64,000 bases of DNA, from assembly GCA_963590415.1 (NCBI GenBank), contig CAVAPB010000005.1:1-64000 (forward strand). Reading direction: 5' to 3'. The translations under genes were made by a program, and so were the position numbers. Source of the DNA: Fimenecus sp963590415 (GTDB lineage: Bacteria; Bacillota; Clostridia; Oscillospirales; Acutalibacteraceae). Of the stretch, positions 33,964 to 42,447 are shown piece after piece. Every line of letters starts with the position of its first letter. The stretch's first letter is position 1. The notes under the pieces are model-generated. The model ran no database searches and was not told the DNA's origin. It saw only the letters and a list, made by a program, of their open reading frames with translations.

Positions 33964-34647
33964 ATGAGTTTAATCGAAGTTAAAGATATTTATAAAATTT
34001 ATAACCCCGGCGAAAACGAGGTAAGAGCCTTGGACGGCATCAACCTCACTATCGAAAGGGGCGAATTTGTTGCGATAGTCGGTCAGTCCGGCTCGGGCAA
34101 ATCCACGCTTATGAATATGCTCGGACTTCTTGATGTACCGACAAGCGGCGAATATTTCCTCGACGGCGAAAATGTTTCGCATATGACGGACGACCAGCTT
34201 TCGGAAATACGCAACAAGCAGATAGGCTTTATTTTTCAGGGCTTTAATCTTATTTCAAGCCTTACCGCACAGGCAAATGTCGAGCTTCCGCTGGTTTACA
34301 GGGGTATGAGACCCGAGGAACGCCACAGGCTCTCAAAAGAGGCTCTTGAAAAGGTCGGTCTTTCGCACCGCATAGACCATCTTCCCAAGCAGATGTCGGG
34401 CGGTCAGCAGCAGAGGGTTGCGATAGCGAGAGCAGTTGCCGCACGCCCCCCTATTATTCTTGCCGACGAGCCTACGGGTAACCTTGACAGCCGTTCGGGC
34501 GAGGATGTTATGAAAATACTCAAGGGTCTGCACGAAGAGGGCAGGACGGTAATTCTTATCACGCACGACAACGGCATAGCGGATCAGGCAAAGCGTGTTA
34601 TAAGAATACAGGACGGTCAGATTATAGAGGACTATATAAACGAATAA
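33964..34647 (+). CDS. ABC transporter ATP-binding protein, MacB/LolD type
   Basis: 227 residues. Walker A GQSGSGKST, Q-loop FIFQGFNLI, signature MSGGQQQRVAIARA, Walker B PIILADEPTGNLDS and the H-loop LITHDN are all intact. This is the type that partners FtsX-like or MacB permeases, but no permease gene follows; its membrane partner must be elsewhere. ATG 33964 follows GGCGGTG. Divergent from spoVAC. Confidence 0.92.
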   Translation: MSLIEVKDIYKIYNPGENEVRALDGINLTIERGEFVAIVGQSGSGKSTLMNMLGLLDVPTSGEYFLDGENVSHMTDDQLSEIRNKQIGFIFQGFNLISSLTAQANVELPLVYRGMRPEERHRLSKEALEKVGLSHRIDHLPKQMSGGQQQRVAIARAVAARPPIILADEPTGNLDSRSGEDVMKILKGLHEEGRTVILITHDNGIADQAKRVIRIQDGQIIEDYINE

Positions 34648-34663
34648 AAATTCAAGTATTCTA

Positions 34664-34692
34664 TTGTGTTTTTACTTTAATTGGTATATAAT
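34664..34692 (+). promoter_or_regulatory. Sigma-A promoter of ireB
   Basis: TTGTGT, 17 bases, TATAAT (34687-34692), 36 bases before ireB. Confidence 0.65.
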
Positions 34693-34728
34693 AGCAAATG
34701 TATATTGATTTTCTTAGGAGGTGGCAAA

Positions 34729-34992
34729 ATGTTAGATCCGAACAAGACTATTAAATTTTCCATTAAAGATGAGTGTGACGAGCAAATGCGTCAAACGCTT
34801 CTCACCGTTTACAACGCTTTGCAGGAAAAGGGATACAACCCCATAAGCCAGATTGTCGGATATATACTTTCAGAGGACCCGACGTACATTACCACACATA
34901 ATAACGCACGCAGCCTTATACGCCGCCTTGACAGAGACGAGCTTTTGCAGACTCTCGTTAAAGAATATCTCAAATCAAGTTCCGAAAAGTAA
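34729..34992 (+). CDS. ireB: IreB family regulatory protein (UPF0297)
   Basis: 87 residues. KGYNPISQIVGYILSEDPTYI and HNNARSLIRRLDRDELL are the IreB core. In Enterococcus, IreB is a small dimer phosphorylated on N-terminal threonines by the PASTA kinase IreK and tunes cephalosporin tolerance. Here Thr7 (NKTIKFS) sits in the corresponding N-terminal segment. AGGAGGTGG lies 5 bases before ATG 34729. In many Firmicutes ireB precedes ruvX and a DUF1292 gene; here it is followed by an unknown small gene, while a DUF1292 gene lies alone at 47006. Confidence 0.92.
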   Translation: MLDPNKTIKFSIKDECDEQMRQTLLTVYNALQEKGYNPISQIVGYILSEDPTYITTHNNARSLIRRLDRDELLQTLVKEYLKSSSEK

Positions 34993-35005
34993 TTGAGGTG
35001 TAAAA

Positions 35006-35305
35006 ATGGCTGAAAAGAAAAATGATTTTTTGACTTATAAGGGCAAGCCCCTTATAAGGAGCGGAAATACCATTTACTACGGCGATATGAACGACGATTA
35101 TGTCATTATGATGCGTATTCTCAGTTCTAAGGAGTTCGGCGATACCGACCTCGCTTCAAAGGTTTCCGTTCAGCTTGTCAATACCGATCCGAATGTCAGC
35201 ATAAAGGAAAAAATCGTTAAAACAAGTGAGAAAAAAGGTCTTTATGCGGCAATGGACATTGCGGACATCTGGTTGACAAGGGCGTTAAATCCCAAGGACG
35301 AATAA
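35006..35305 (+). CDS. Small conserved-looking protein of unknown function
   Basis: 99 residues, soluble, not recognised. It opens with MAEKKNDFLTYKGKPLIRSG, has a beta-rich first half (YYGDMNDDYVIMMRIL) and a helical C-terminal half ending in ALNPKDE. GAGGTG is 8 bases before ATG 35006, and the gene follows ireB by 13 bases under the same promoter and terminator, so a role linked to IreB is plausible but unproven. Confidence 0.75.
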   Translation: MAEKKNDFLTYKGKPLIRSGNTIYYGDMNDDYVIMMRILSSKEFGDTDLASKVSVQLVNTDPNVSIKEKIVKTSEKKGLYAAMDIADIWLTRALNPKDE

Positions 35306-35321
35306 GACTAATAATCAAAGC

Positions 35322-35359
35322 AAAAACCTCTCAGTTAAAGTTGAAGCTGAGAGGTTTTT
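35322..35359 (+). terminator. Terminator of the ireB operon
   Basis: AAAAACCTCTCAG / CTGAGAGGTTTTT hairpin with a 12-base loop. Confidence 0.9.
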
Positions 35360-35408
35360 CTTTATCTGCGTTTTCGTTTCTTAAACAATAGCCTGCAGCA
35401 AATGCCGC

Positions 35409-36656
35409 TTATTGAATATACTGTTTAATAGTTTCAAGGTAATGGATGTTGACAGTGGCGTCTATGAGCGTTCCGTTTTCGGTGTATTCCTCGGAATGGA
35501 TTGCGCCGTCATTTCTTATATCCGCAATTATCGAGCCCTTGTCAAACGGGATAAGCAGCTTTTTTCTCACCCTGTTTTTCGGCAAGGCTTCCTCAATAGC
35601 GGCAAGAAGCTCGTCCGTGCCCTCGCCGTTGAGGGCACTTATCATAACCGCTCTGCCGATCGTCGGCAAATCGTAGATGTCGGGCACAAGGTCGCACTTG
35701 TTCATTACGGAAATTACGGGCGTTTGCTCACATTCAAGCTCACGCAACAGGTTCGCCGTAACCTCAAGGTGTTCCGCACACTCGTCGCTCGACGCATCGC
35801 ACACATTGAGTATCAGGTCGGCGTTTTTCGCCTCTTCAAGCGTTGACTTGAAAGCCTCGACAAGCTTGTGAGGAAGTCTTCTTACAAGTCCTACGGTATC
35901 TATGAGCATAACATCCTGCCCGTTCGGAAGAGTCAGCTTCCTTGCGGTCGGGTCAAGAGTTGCAAAAAGCTTATCCTCGGCAAGCACGCCCGCATTCGTC
36001 AGCGTATTCATAAGCGTTGACTTGCCTGCGTTGGTATATCCGACTATCGCAACGGAGATTATACCGTCCTTTTTCCTGCGGTTACGCATTGTGTTGCGGC
36101 GCTTTTCAATCTGCTTTAATTCGTCCTCAAGGGCGTAAATTTTACGGCGCATATGCCGCTTATCGCTCTCGAGCTTGCTCTCGCCGGGGCCTCTTGTGCC
36201 GATACCGCCGCCGAGCCTGGAAAGGCTTTTACCTTTACCCGTCAAAAACGGCAATGAATATTTAAGCTGAGCCAATTCAACCTGTAATTTGCCCTCCCTG
36301 CTCCTCGCTCTCAAAGCAAAAATGTCAAGAATGAGCATTGTGCGGTCGATTACCCTTGTGTCGGTAATGTCCTCAATGTTTTTAAGCTGTGCGGGAGACA
36401 GCTCGTCATCGGCAACAATAAGGTCGATGGCGTTATTTCTGCAAATCTCGCTTATCTCCTGTATTCTGCCGCTTCCCACATATGTCGCCGGATTAACCGA
36501 TGGCATTTTCTGCGTTGAAGTGACAACCGCTTCGCCGCCTGCTGTCTCAACAAGCAAGGCGAGCTCCTCTATGGATTCCTCGGCATTGAAATCGCCCGTG
36601 TCAACCGAAATAAGCATTACCCTCTCGGGAGCGTCGATGTTTTCAAAAAAAGCCAT
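35409..36656 (-). CDS. hflX: GTPase HflX
   Basis: 415 residues. N-terminal HflX domain (YVGSGRIQEI, VIDRTMLILDIFALRARS), a coiled linker (GGGIGTRGPGESKLE), then the G domain: P-loop GYTNAGKST, G3 DTVGLV, G4 NKCD. HflX binds the ribosome and splits stalled or antibiotic-blocked ribosomes in other bacteria. It follows the ABC exporter pair by 9 bases. Confidence 0.94.
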   Translation of the reverse strand: MAFFENIDAPERVMLISVDTGDFNAEESIEELALLVETAGGEAVVTSTQKMPSVNPATYVGSGRIQEISEICRNNAIDLIVADDELSPAQLKNIEDITDTRVIDRTMLILDIFALRARSREGKLQVELAQLKYSLPFLTGKGKSLSRLGGGIGTRGPGESKLESDKRHMRRKIYALEDELKQIEKRRNTMRNRRKKDGIISVAIVGYTNAGKSTLMNTLTNAGVLAEDKLFATLDPTARKLTLPNGQDVMLIDTVGLVRRLPHKLVEAFKSTLEEAKNADLILNVCDASSDECAEHLEVTANLLRELECEQTPVISVMNKCDLVPDIYDLPTIGRAVMISALNGEGTDELLAAIEEALPKNRVRKKLLIPFDKGSIIADIRNDGAIHSEEYTENGTLIDATVNIHYLETIKQYIQ

Positions 36657-36665
36657 ACCGTCTCC

Positions 36666-38393
36666 TTAATAGACCGCAAACTGACTGTTATAAAGCTCGG
36701 AATAAAAGCCGCCCTTTTCAAGCAATTCCTCGTGGGTGCCTCGCTCTATAATTGCGCCGTCCTTCATAACAAGTATTCTGTCCGCATTTTTTATTGTTGA
36801 AAGCCTGTGAGCGACGATAAACGCCGTTCTGCCGTTCATAAGCTCAAGGAATGCCTTTTGTATTCTTAATTCCGTTCTTGTATCGATGCTTGAAGTCGCC
36901 TCGTCAAGAATGAGCATCGGCGGGTCGGAAAGCATTACTCTCGCAATGGAAATCAACTGCCGCTGACCCTGTGAAAGATTGTCGCCGTTACCTGTAATAA
37001 TTGTTTCGTAGCCGTCGGGCAAGCGCTTGATAAAGCTGTGTGCATGAGCCTTTTTAGCCGCTTCGATAACCTCGGCTTCGGTAGCGTCGGGCTTTCCGTA
37101 AGCAATATTCTCATAGATAGTACCCGAGAACAGCCAGGTGTCCTGAAGCACCATACCGAACTGACTGTGGAGACTTTCCCTTGTAACCTCGGTTATATCA
37201 TTTCCGTCAACGGTAATTTTGCCCGAGTTAATCTCATAAAAACGCATAAGAAGATTTATAAGCGTGGTTTTTCCGCAGCCCGTAGGTCCGACAAGCGCAA
37301 CGGTCTGTCCGCTCTTTACGGAAAGGTTGAGGTCCTCGATAAATTTCTTTGTATCGGTATATGAAAACTCGACATTTTTAAGCTCGACATCGCCCTTTAC
37401 GGCTTCAAGCTCTCTGTTGCCCTCGTCGCTCTCCTCCTCGGGTGCGTCAAGCACGGAGAAAATACGCTCGGCAGAGCTTATGGCGTTCTGGAACTCCGCA
37501 ATGACAGCCGAAATCTCATTGAACGGCTTTGTATACTGCGAGCAGTAAGCAAGGAATGAAGCCAAAGCACCGACGGTTATTGCACCGCCGACAACATATA
37601 TACCGCCGAAAACGGCAACAGCCGCATAGACAAGCGCATTGACAAACCTTGTAAGCGGGTTTGTAAGCGCCGAATAGAAATGAGCTATAACGCCCACCTT
37701 TTCCCACTTGTTGTTCATATCCCTGAACTCTTCGGTGGTCTTTTCTTGCATATTGAACGCCTTGACAACCTGTGCGCCGTCTATCATCTCCGAAGCATAG
37801 CCCGTAAGCTGACCTCTGAGCCTTGCCTGCTCGGTGTACTTTGAGTGAGCTCTCTTTGCGATAAATGACGCCATAAAAAACGAAACGGGAGTAAGCAGCA
37901 TAACGACAAGCGTGATATACGGATTTATGGTAAACATAAATACAAGCGTCGCAAGGATTGTGACAATACCCGAAAGCACCTGCGTAAAGCCCTGTAAAAG
38001 TCCCGTCGAAACAATATCGACATCCGTGATTACAGAGTTTATAAGGTCGCCGTGCGGCACGCTGTCAATATATTTAAGTCCGACCCTGTTAAGCTTTGAA
38101 ATCGTTTCCCGTCTCAAAAGCTTGACGGTCTTATACGACAGCTTGTTTGAGTTGTAGGTCATTATCCACTGAAGTATTGCCGAAGCGATAACTATCACAA
38201 AAAGCTCGACGCAAACCTTTATAAGCGCCGAAAAGTCAACATTGTCCTTGCCGACTATGCAGTCAATACCCTTACCGATCATTATCGGAACAAGCAGGGA
38301 AAGCAATATTCCGCCTATTGCGGAAATGACGGCAAAAGCGATATTGGCTCTGAACGGTTTTACATATTTGAAAAGTCTTTTTACCGTTTTCAC
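36666..38393 (-). CDS. ABC exporter subunit with canonical ATPase site
   Basis: 575 residues: six-helix transmembrane domain (about 15-300) fused to an ATPase domain with Walker A GPTGCGKTT, signature LSQGQRQLI, and Walker B with the catalytic Glu (MLILDEATSSID). GTG 38393 is chosen: it overlaps the upstream stop by four bases (GTGA) and GAGGTG lies 8 bases before it. Forms a heterodimer with the upstream gene product. Substrate unknown; relatives export drugs, lipids or peptides. Confidence 0.9.
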   Translation of the reverse strand: MKTVKRLFKYVKPFRANIAFAVISAIGGILLSLLVPIMIGKGIDCIVGKDNVDFSALIKVCVELFVIVIASAILQWIMTYNSNKLSYKTVKLLRRETISKLNRVGLKYIDSVPHGDLINSVITDVDIVSTGLLQGFTQVLSGIVTILATLVFMFTINPYITLVVMLLTPVSFFMASFIAKRAHSKYTEQARLRGQLTGYASEMIDGAQVVKAFNMQEKTTEEFRDMNNKWEKVGVIAHFYSALTNPLTRFVNALVYAAVAVFGGIYVVGGAITVGALASFLAYCSQYTKPFNEISAVIAEFQNAISSAERIFSVLDAPEEESDEGNRELEAVKGDVELKNVEFSYTDTKKFIEDLNLSVKSGQTVALVGPTGCGKTTLINLLMRFYEINSGKITVDGNDITEVTRESLHSQFGMVLQDTWLFSGTIYENIAYGKPDATEAEVIEAAKKAHAHSFIKRLPDGYETIITGNGDNLSQGQRQLISIARVMLSDPPMLILDEATSSIDTRTELRIQKAFLELMNGRTAFIVAHRLSTIKNADRILVMKDGAIIERGTHEELLEKGGFYSELYNSQFAVY

Positions 38394-40117
38394 TGTGCGT
38401 TCACCTCTTTTTCCGAAAGCTGAGAAAGGCAAATTTCATTATATACCTCGTTGTTTTTGTAGAGCTCGGAATGTATTCCTACTCCCGAAATGCCACCCTC
38501 GTTCATTACAATTATCTTGTCGCAGTTCTTGACCGTGTTGACCCTCTGCGAAACGATAATTACCGTTGTTCCCGAAAGCTCGTCGTGTACAGCTTTGCGA
38601 AGCTTTGAGTCCGTCGCGAAGTCAAGAGCCGATGACGAATCGTCGAAAATTATAATCCTCGGGTTGCCGAGCAGGGCTCTTGCGATACAAAGCCTCTGCC
38701 TTTGTCCGCCAGACAGGTTTTTACTGTTCTCGTTAATATCCGTATCAAGCTTTTTGGGCAGCTTTTCGACAAATTCCGCAGCCTGTGAAATTCTCAACGC
38801 CCTGTTCAAATCATCTTCGGTTGCATTTTTGTCGCCGTAAAGCAGATTTTCACGCACCGTTCCCGAGAAAAGGCGGTTTTCCTGCGGTACGATATGGGCA
38901 ATATCCCTCAAAGCCGAAAATTTATAATCGCGGACATCGTGTCCGAAAACATCTATTTCACCGCTGTCAACATCGTAAAATCGCATAATCAGGTTTACAA
39001 GAGTAGTTTTACCGCTTCCCGTACCGCCGATTACGCCGACCGTCTCCCCTGCGTTTATGCAAAGGTCAACATCCGTAAGAACATTTTCGTCAGCCTCGCC
39101 GTAGGAATAGCAAACCTTTTTGAACTCAACCGCAGGTTTTTCTCCGTCAGCCTCGGTAAAGCGTGCGTTCTCGTCGGTCATACTCGGTGTGAAATCGAGC
39201 ACCTCTTTAAGGCGCTGATAGCTTGCGCCCGCCTTTGTGAAAATTACGATAACATTTGAAAAGACGATAATCGAAAGCAAAATCTGCGTCATATAGTTTG
39301 TAAACGCAAGCACCTCGCCCTGTGTGAGGTTGCCCGTGTTTACCTTTATTCCGCCGAAATAGAGGATTAAAACAATCGCCGTGTTCATAACCGCAAAGGT
39401 AAGCGGATTGAGCAGTGCCGTAAGCCTGCCGACCCGAACGCTGCGGACGGTAAGCTCCTCGTTAGCCTTTTCGAACTTCTCCTTTTCGTACTCTGTTCTT
39501 GAAAAAGCACGGATAACACGCACGCCCGAAAGGCTGTCCTTTACGATTGAAGCCGCCTTGTCGAGCTTTTTCTGTATCTGAGAGTAGAGCGGCAGAGAGC
39601 GGCTTAAAATGTAATAGAGAATACCGCTGACAAGCAGTGCCGCAACAAAGAAGATTATCGACATTTTGGCGTCAAGTCCGACCGCCGCTATGAGCGAGCC
39701 TGCTATCAAAAACGGCGAACGGAAAACAAGGCGTATGAGCATTGCCACCGCCGACTGAATCTGCGTGATGTCGTTGGTTATTCTTGTTGTGAGCGATGCG
39801 CTTGTAAACTTGTCTATGTCCTCTCTCGACATAAGATTTATCTTGTCAAACACATCGTTCCTCAAATGGGTGCCCACACCCTGCTGAGCCACCGCCGCAG
39901 AATACTGGCAGACAACCGCAAACAGCACTCCGAACAGCGCCAACAGGAAAAGCACAATTCCCATCTTGAAAATATATGCCTTATCGCCCACGGCAATGCC
40001 CTTGTCTATCATACTCGCAACGGCAATCGGCACAAACAGCTCAAGTATGGCTTCAGCGAGCTTAAAAGCAGGTCCGAGGATAAATTGCTTTTTATAAAGA
40101 TTGAAATACTTTTTCAT
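38390..40117 (-). CDS. ABC exporter subunit with degenerate ATPase site
   Basis: 575 residues, same layout as its partner. Walker A GGTGSGKTT and signature LSGGQRQRLCIARA are intact, but Walker B reads IIIFDDSSSALD: Asp replaces the catalytic glutamate. One consensus and one degenerate site is the pattern of heterodimeric exporters such as BmrCD and TM287/288. Ends four bases into the partner gene. Confidence 0.9.
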   Translation of the reverse strand: MKKYFNLYKKQFILGPAFKLAEAILELFVPIAVASMIDKGIAVGDKAYIFKMGIVLFLLALFGVLFAVVCQYSAAVAQQGVGTHLRNDVFDKINLMSREDIDKFTSASLTTRITNDITQIQSAVAMLIRLVFRSPFLIAGSLIAAVGLDAKMSIIFFVAALLVSGILYYILSRSLPLYSQIQKKLDKAASIVKDSLSGVRVIRAFSRTEYEKEKFEKANEELTVRSVRVGRLTALLNPLTFAVMNTAIVLILYFGGIKVNTGNLTQGEVLAFTNYMTQILLSIIVFSNVIVIFTKAGASYQRLKEVLDFTPSMTDENARFTEADGEKPAVEFKKVCYSYGEADENVLTDVDLCINAGETVGVIGGTGSGKTTLVNLIMRFYDVDSGEIDVFGHDVRDYKFSALRDIAHIVPQENRLFSGTVRENLLYGDKNATEDDLNRALRISQAAEFVEKLPKKLDTDINENSKNLSGGQRQRLCIARALLGNPRIIIFDDSSSALDFATDSKLRKAVHDELSGTTVIIVSQRVNTVKNCDKIIVMNEGGISGVGIHSELYKNNEVYNEICLSQLSEKEVNAQ

Positions 40118-40241
40118 TTTGTCTCTCCGTAATTTATTTCTGTATATATCCTTTTAATTATACACTTTTTTTATTATTTTTCAATATTCAACCGCTCTTA
40201 GCCGCCTATTTTATATAATGTTACAAAAATGTCTTTTTTAT

Positions 40242-40270
40242 TTGCATTACACTTATGCTTAGAGTATAAT
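40242..40270 (+). promoter_or_regulatory. Sigma-A promoter of the antiporter gene
   Basis: TTGCAT, 17 bases, TATAAT (40265-40270). Confidence 0.7.
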
Positions 40271-40304
40271 TGACTACGGAAAAATGAGAAAGGATATGTG
40301 TTTT

Positions 40305-41498
40305 ATGGAAACTTATGCTGTGTTCAAAAGCTTGTGCATAATCATAATTGCCGCTAAAATTTTCGGAATAATCGCACGCAAGCTAAAAGCGCCGCAGGTT
40401 GTAGGCGAAATAATCGCGGGACTTATTATAGGTCCGAGCGTACTGCACCTTGTTGACCAGACGGATTTTATATCTCAGCTTGCCGAAATCGGCGTTGTAT
40501 TGCTTATGTTCTCGGCAGGTCTCGGAACCAATCTTAAAGATTTGGTACGGACAGGCTTCAAGGCGTTTTTGATTGCCTGTGCAGGCGTTTTTGTACCGCT
40601 CGTCGGCGGAACACTGCTTTATTTTGCGTTTTACGGCGCTTCCCCGTGGGGCTCGCCCGATTTTTACAAGGCGGTATTTATCGGCGTTATTCTGACGGCT
40701 ACTTCGGTCAGCATTACCGTTCAAACGCTTAAAGAGCTCGGAAAGCTCTCAACAGAGGTCGGCACCACGATTATGAGCGCCGCAATTATAGACGATGTTA
40801 TCGGAATTATCGTCCTCACTTTTGTAATCGGTATGAGCGGCGGCGAGGCAAAGCCTGTTTCGGTTATTGTCAAGACGGTTCTGTTCTTCGTATTTGCGTT
40901 TATTGTCGGTTATATCATTTATAAGATTTTCAGATTTTCGGACAAAATGTGGCCTCACACAAGGCGTATTCCGATTATGGGACTTGCGTTGTGCCTCGGC
41001 ATGGCGTATGTTGCGGAAAAATACTTCGGAATTGCCGACATTACGGGCGCATATGTTGCGGGAATTATCCTTTGCAGTATTCACGACTCAAACTACATTG
41101 CCGAGAAAATGGACATCAGCTCATATATGCTCTTCGGACCGGTATTTTTCGCAAGTATAGGTCTTAAGACCTCAATCGACGGCTTTACCGGCGAAATGCT
41201 GTTGTTTGCGGTGTGCTTTGTCATCGTAGGTCTTATATGCAAGATAATCGGCTGTTCGCTTATGGCGAAGGCTTGTAGGTTCAGATTTGCGGACTCTGTT
41301 AAAATCGGCGTCGGAATGATGACGCGAGGCGAGGTTGCGCTGATTGTGGCGCAAAAGGGTCTCTCCTGCGGAATAATCTCAAACGAATACTTTACACCCG
41401 TTATCGTGCTTATTATGGTTTCATCAATCGTAACCCCGATAATACTCAAGCTTCTCTACTCGAAGGACGATAAGGAAGCGTTGAGCAAGGCACAATAA
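40305..41498 (+). CDS. Cation:proton antiporter, CPA2 family
   Basis: 397 residues, about twelve membrane helices. VVGEIIAGLIIGPSVL and the later AAIIDDVIGIIVLTFV, with adjacent Asp residues in the ion-binding helix, are typical of KefB/GerN-type Na+(K+)/H+ antiporters. There is no cytoplasmic TrkA-N domain. METYAVF at 40305 is preferred: AAAGGA is 10 bases upstream. Single-gene unit with its own terminator. A GerN-like role in spore germination is one option. Confidence 0.88.
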   Translation: METYAVFKSLCIIIIAAKIFGIIARKLKAPQVVGEIIAGLIIGPSVLHLVDQTDFISQLAEIGVVLLMFSAGLGTNLKDLVRTGFKAFLIACAGVFVPLVGGTLLYFAFYGASPWGSPDFYKAVFIGVILTATSVSITVQTLKELGKLSTEVGTTIMSAAIIDDVIGIIVLTFVIGMSGGEAKPVSVIVKTVLFFVFAFIVGYIIYKIFRFSDKMWPHTRRIPIMGLALCLGMAYVAEKYFGIADITGAYVAGIILCSIHDSNYIAEKMDISSYMLFGPVFFASIGLKTSIDGFTGEMLLFAVCFVIVGLICKIIGCSLMAKACRFRFADSVKIGVGMMTRGEVALIVAQKGLSCGIISNEYFTPVIVLIMVSSIVTPIILKLLYSKDDKEALSKAQ

Positions 41499-41514
41499 AG
41501 TAAAAAGCATTTTG

Positions 41515-41544
41515 AGAGGAAGGGTTGCTCCCTTCCTCTTTTTT
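41515..41544 (+). terminator. Terminator of the antiporter gene
   Basis: AGAGGAAGGG - TTGCT - CCCTTCCTCT followed by TTTTTT. Confidence 0.9.
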
Positions 41545-41551
41545 ATGCAAC

Positions 41552-41611
41552 AAAAAATCGCCGCAAGCGATATGAAGCTTGCGACGACATGGTGGATGTT
41601 AACGGACTTGA
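41552..41611. repeat. 60-bp direct repeat, distal copy (tRNA-Val 3' end plus terminator)
   Basis: Differs from 41846-41905 at one base (41589 A versus 41883 G). It contains the last 22 bases of tRNA-Val including CCA, plus the terminator hairpin, but no tRNA body: the sequence past 41611 is unrelated to the tRNA. Confidence 0.9.
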
Positions 41612-41845
41612 GGCTTCGCCTCAGTTCGTTTGCTTCGCAAACCTCCGCTTATTTTTATATCCCTTTTGACTTCGCTGCGCTTCGCAAAAGCCGGATTATG
41701 CGGTTCAAGTCCGTCAACAAATTTACAAGAAAACAAATTTATAACTATAACAATTTTTCATATCCGTATAAACAAATTAAACGGGGTCCCCGAAAAGCCT
41801 GCTTTTTGGGGAAAAGGAGGAGCGGCGCAATGAGTGCGAGGCGAT
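41612..41845. other. Segment between the tRNA-Val direct repeats
   Basis: 234 bases without a gene. It holds hairpins GAGGCTTCGCCTC and GTTTGCTTCGCAAAC and, at 41700-41718, GCGGTTCAAGTCCGTCAAC (the leading G at 41700), an inverted near-copy of the tRNA T-arm. A second palindromic stretch (GGGGTCCCC) lies near 41783. Confidence 0.6.
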
Positions 41846-41905
41846 AAAAAATCGCCGCAAGCGATATGAAGCTTGCGACGACGTGGTGGATGTTAACGGA
41901 CTTGA
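41846..41905. repeat. 60-bp direct repeat, proximal copy overlapping tRNA-Val
   Basis: Covers the tRNA 3' end (41884-41905) and, on the minus strand, the terminator hairpin TCGTCGCAAGC / GCTTGCGGCGA plus six T. Confidence 0.9.
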
Positions 41906-41959
41906 ACCGCTGACCCTTCGCACGTCAAGCGAATGCTCTGCCAACTGAGCTAAACATCC
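41884..41959 (-). tRNA. tRNA-Val (GAC anticodon)
   Basis: 76 nt on the minus strand with encoded CCA. Acceptor stem GGATGTT / AACATCC; D-arm GCTCAGTTGGCAGAGC; anticodon stem-loop TTCGC-TTGACGT-GCGAA, anticodon GAC for valine; T-arm with GTTCAAGTC. A Rho-independent terminator follows directly. The 3' end is duplicated downstream at 41590-41611. Confidence 0.95.
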
Positions 41960-42012
41960 TTGGTTTTGAGTGTACCGATATTATACAGTAATATCCGAAT
42001 TTATGCAACACA

Positions 42013-42267
42013 TCATTTGAAAATTATTCCCGCAATAAACAAAAAAATCACGCCGGGTATGCCGCCGACTGCCGAAAGCGCAAGCGTATGGGAGTTTATA
42101 CTCGGTCCTATCCCGAAAAATCCGCCGACATATTTTGCCGCAAACAGCGCAACAAGTCCCTGCATTGCTGTCAGCAGCAGTACCGAAAAAAACCGTTTTG
42201 TCCTTATCATTGAAACCATTATTGCAAGTCCGACAACCGCAAACAGGCAATATACAGCCGTGTTCAT
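42013..42267 (-). CDS. BofA-family protein (pro-sigma-K processing inhibitor)
   Basis: 84 residues with three membrane segments. The C-terminal LALSAVGGIPGVIFLFIAGIIF is the BofA signature, read in two parts (LSAVGGIPGVIF, LFIAGIIF). In Bacillus, BofA blocks the SpoIVFB protease that activates sigma-K. Clostridia often keep a bofA-like gene even where SpoIVFB is absent, so its exact role is uncertain. Immediately upstream of tRNA-Val on the same strand. Confidence 0.82.
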   Translation of the reverse strand: MNTAVYCLFAVVGLAIMVSMIRTKRFFSVLLLTAMQGLVALFAAKYVGGFFGIGPSINSHTLALSAVGGIPGVIFLFIAGIIFK

Positions 42268-42447
42268 ATTACCACTCCTTTTTTTGAATTTTATGCTTAT
42301 CGGGGCACAAAATATGACGGTCGGCTTGTTAACAATATTTTAATTTTGCTGTTTTTGTTCATTTAAGGTTGACCTATTATGTAAAATAAAGTAAAATAAA
42401 GTAAGATTATAACTTCTTTATATATATAGAACACGGTGCAAATAAAA

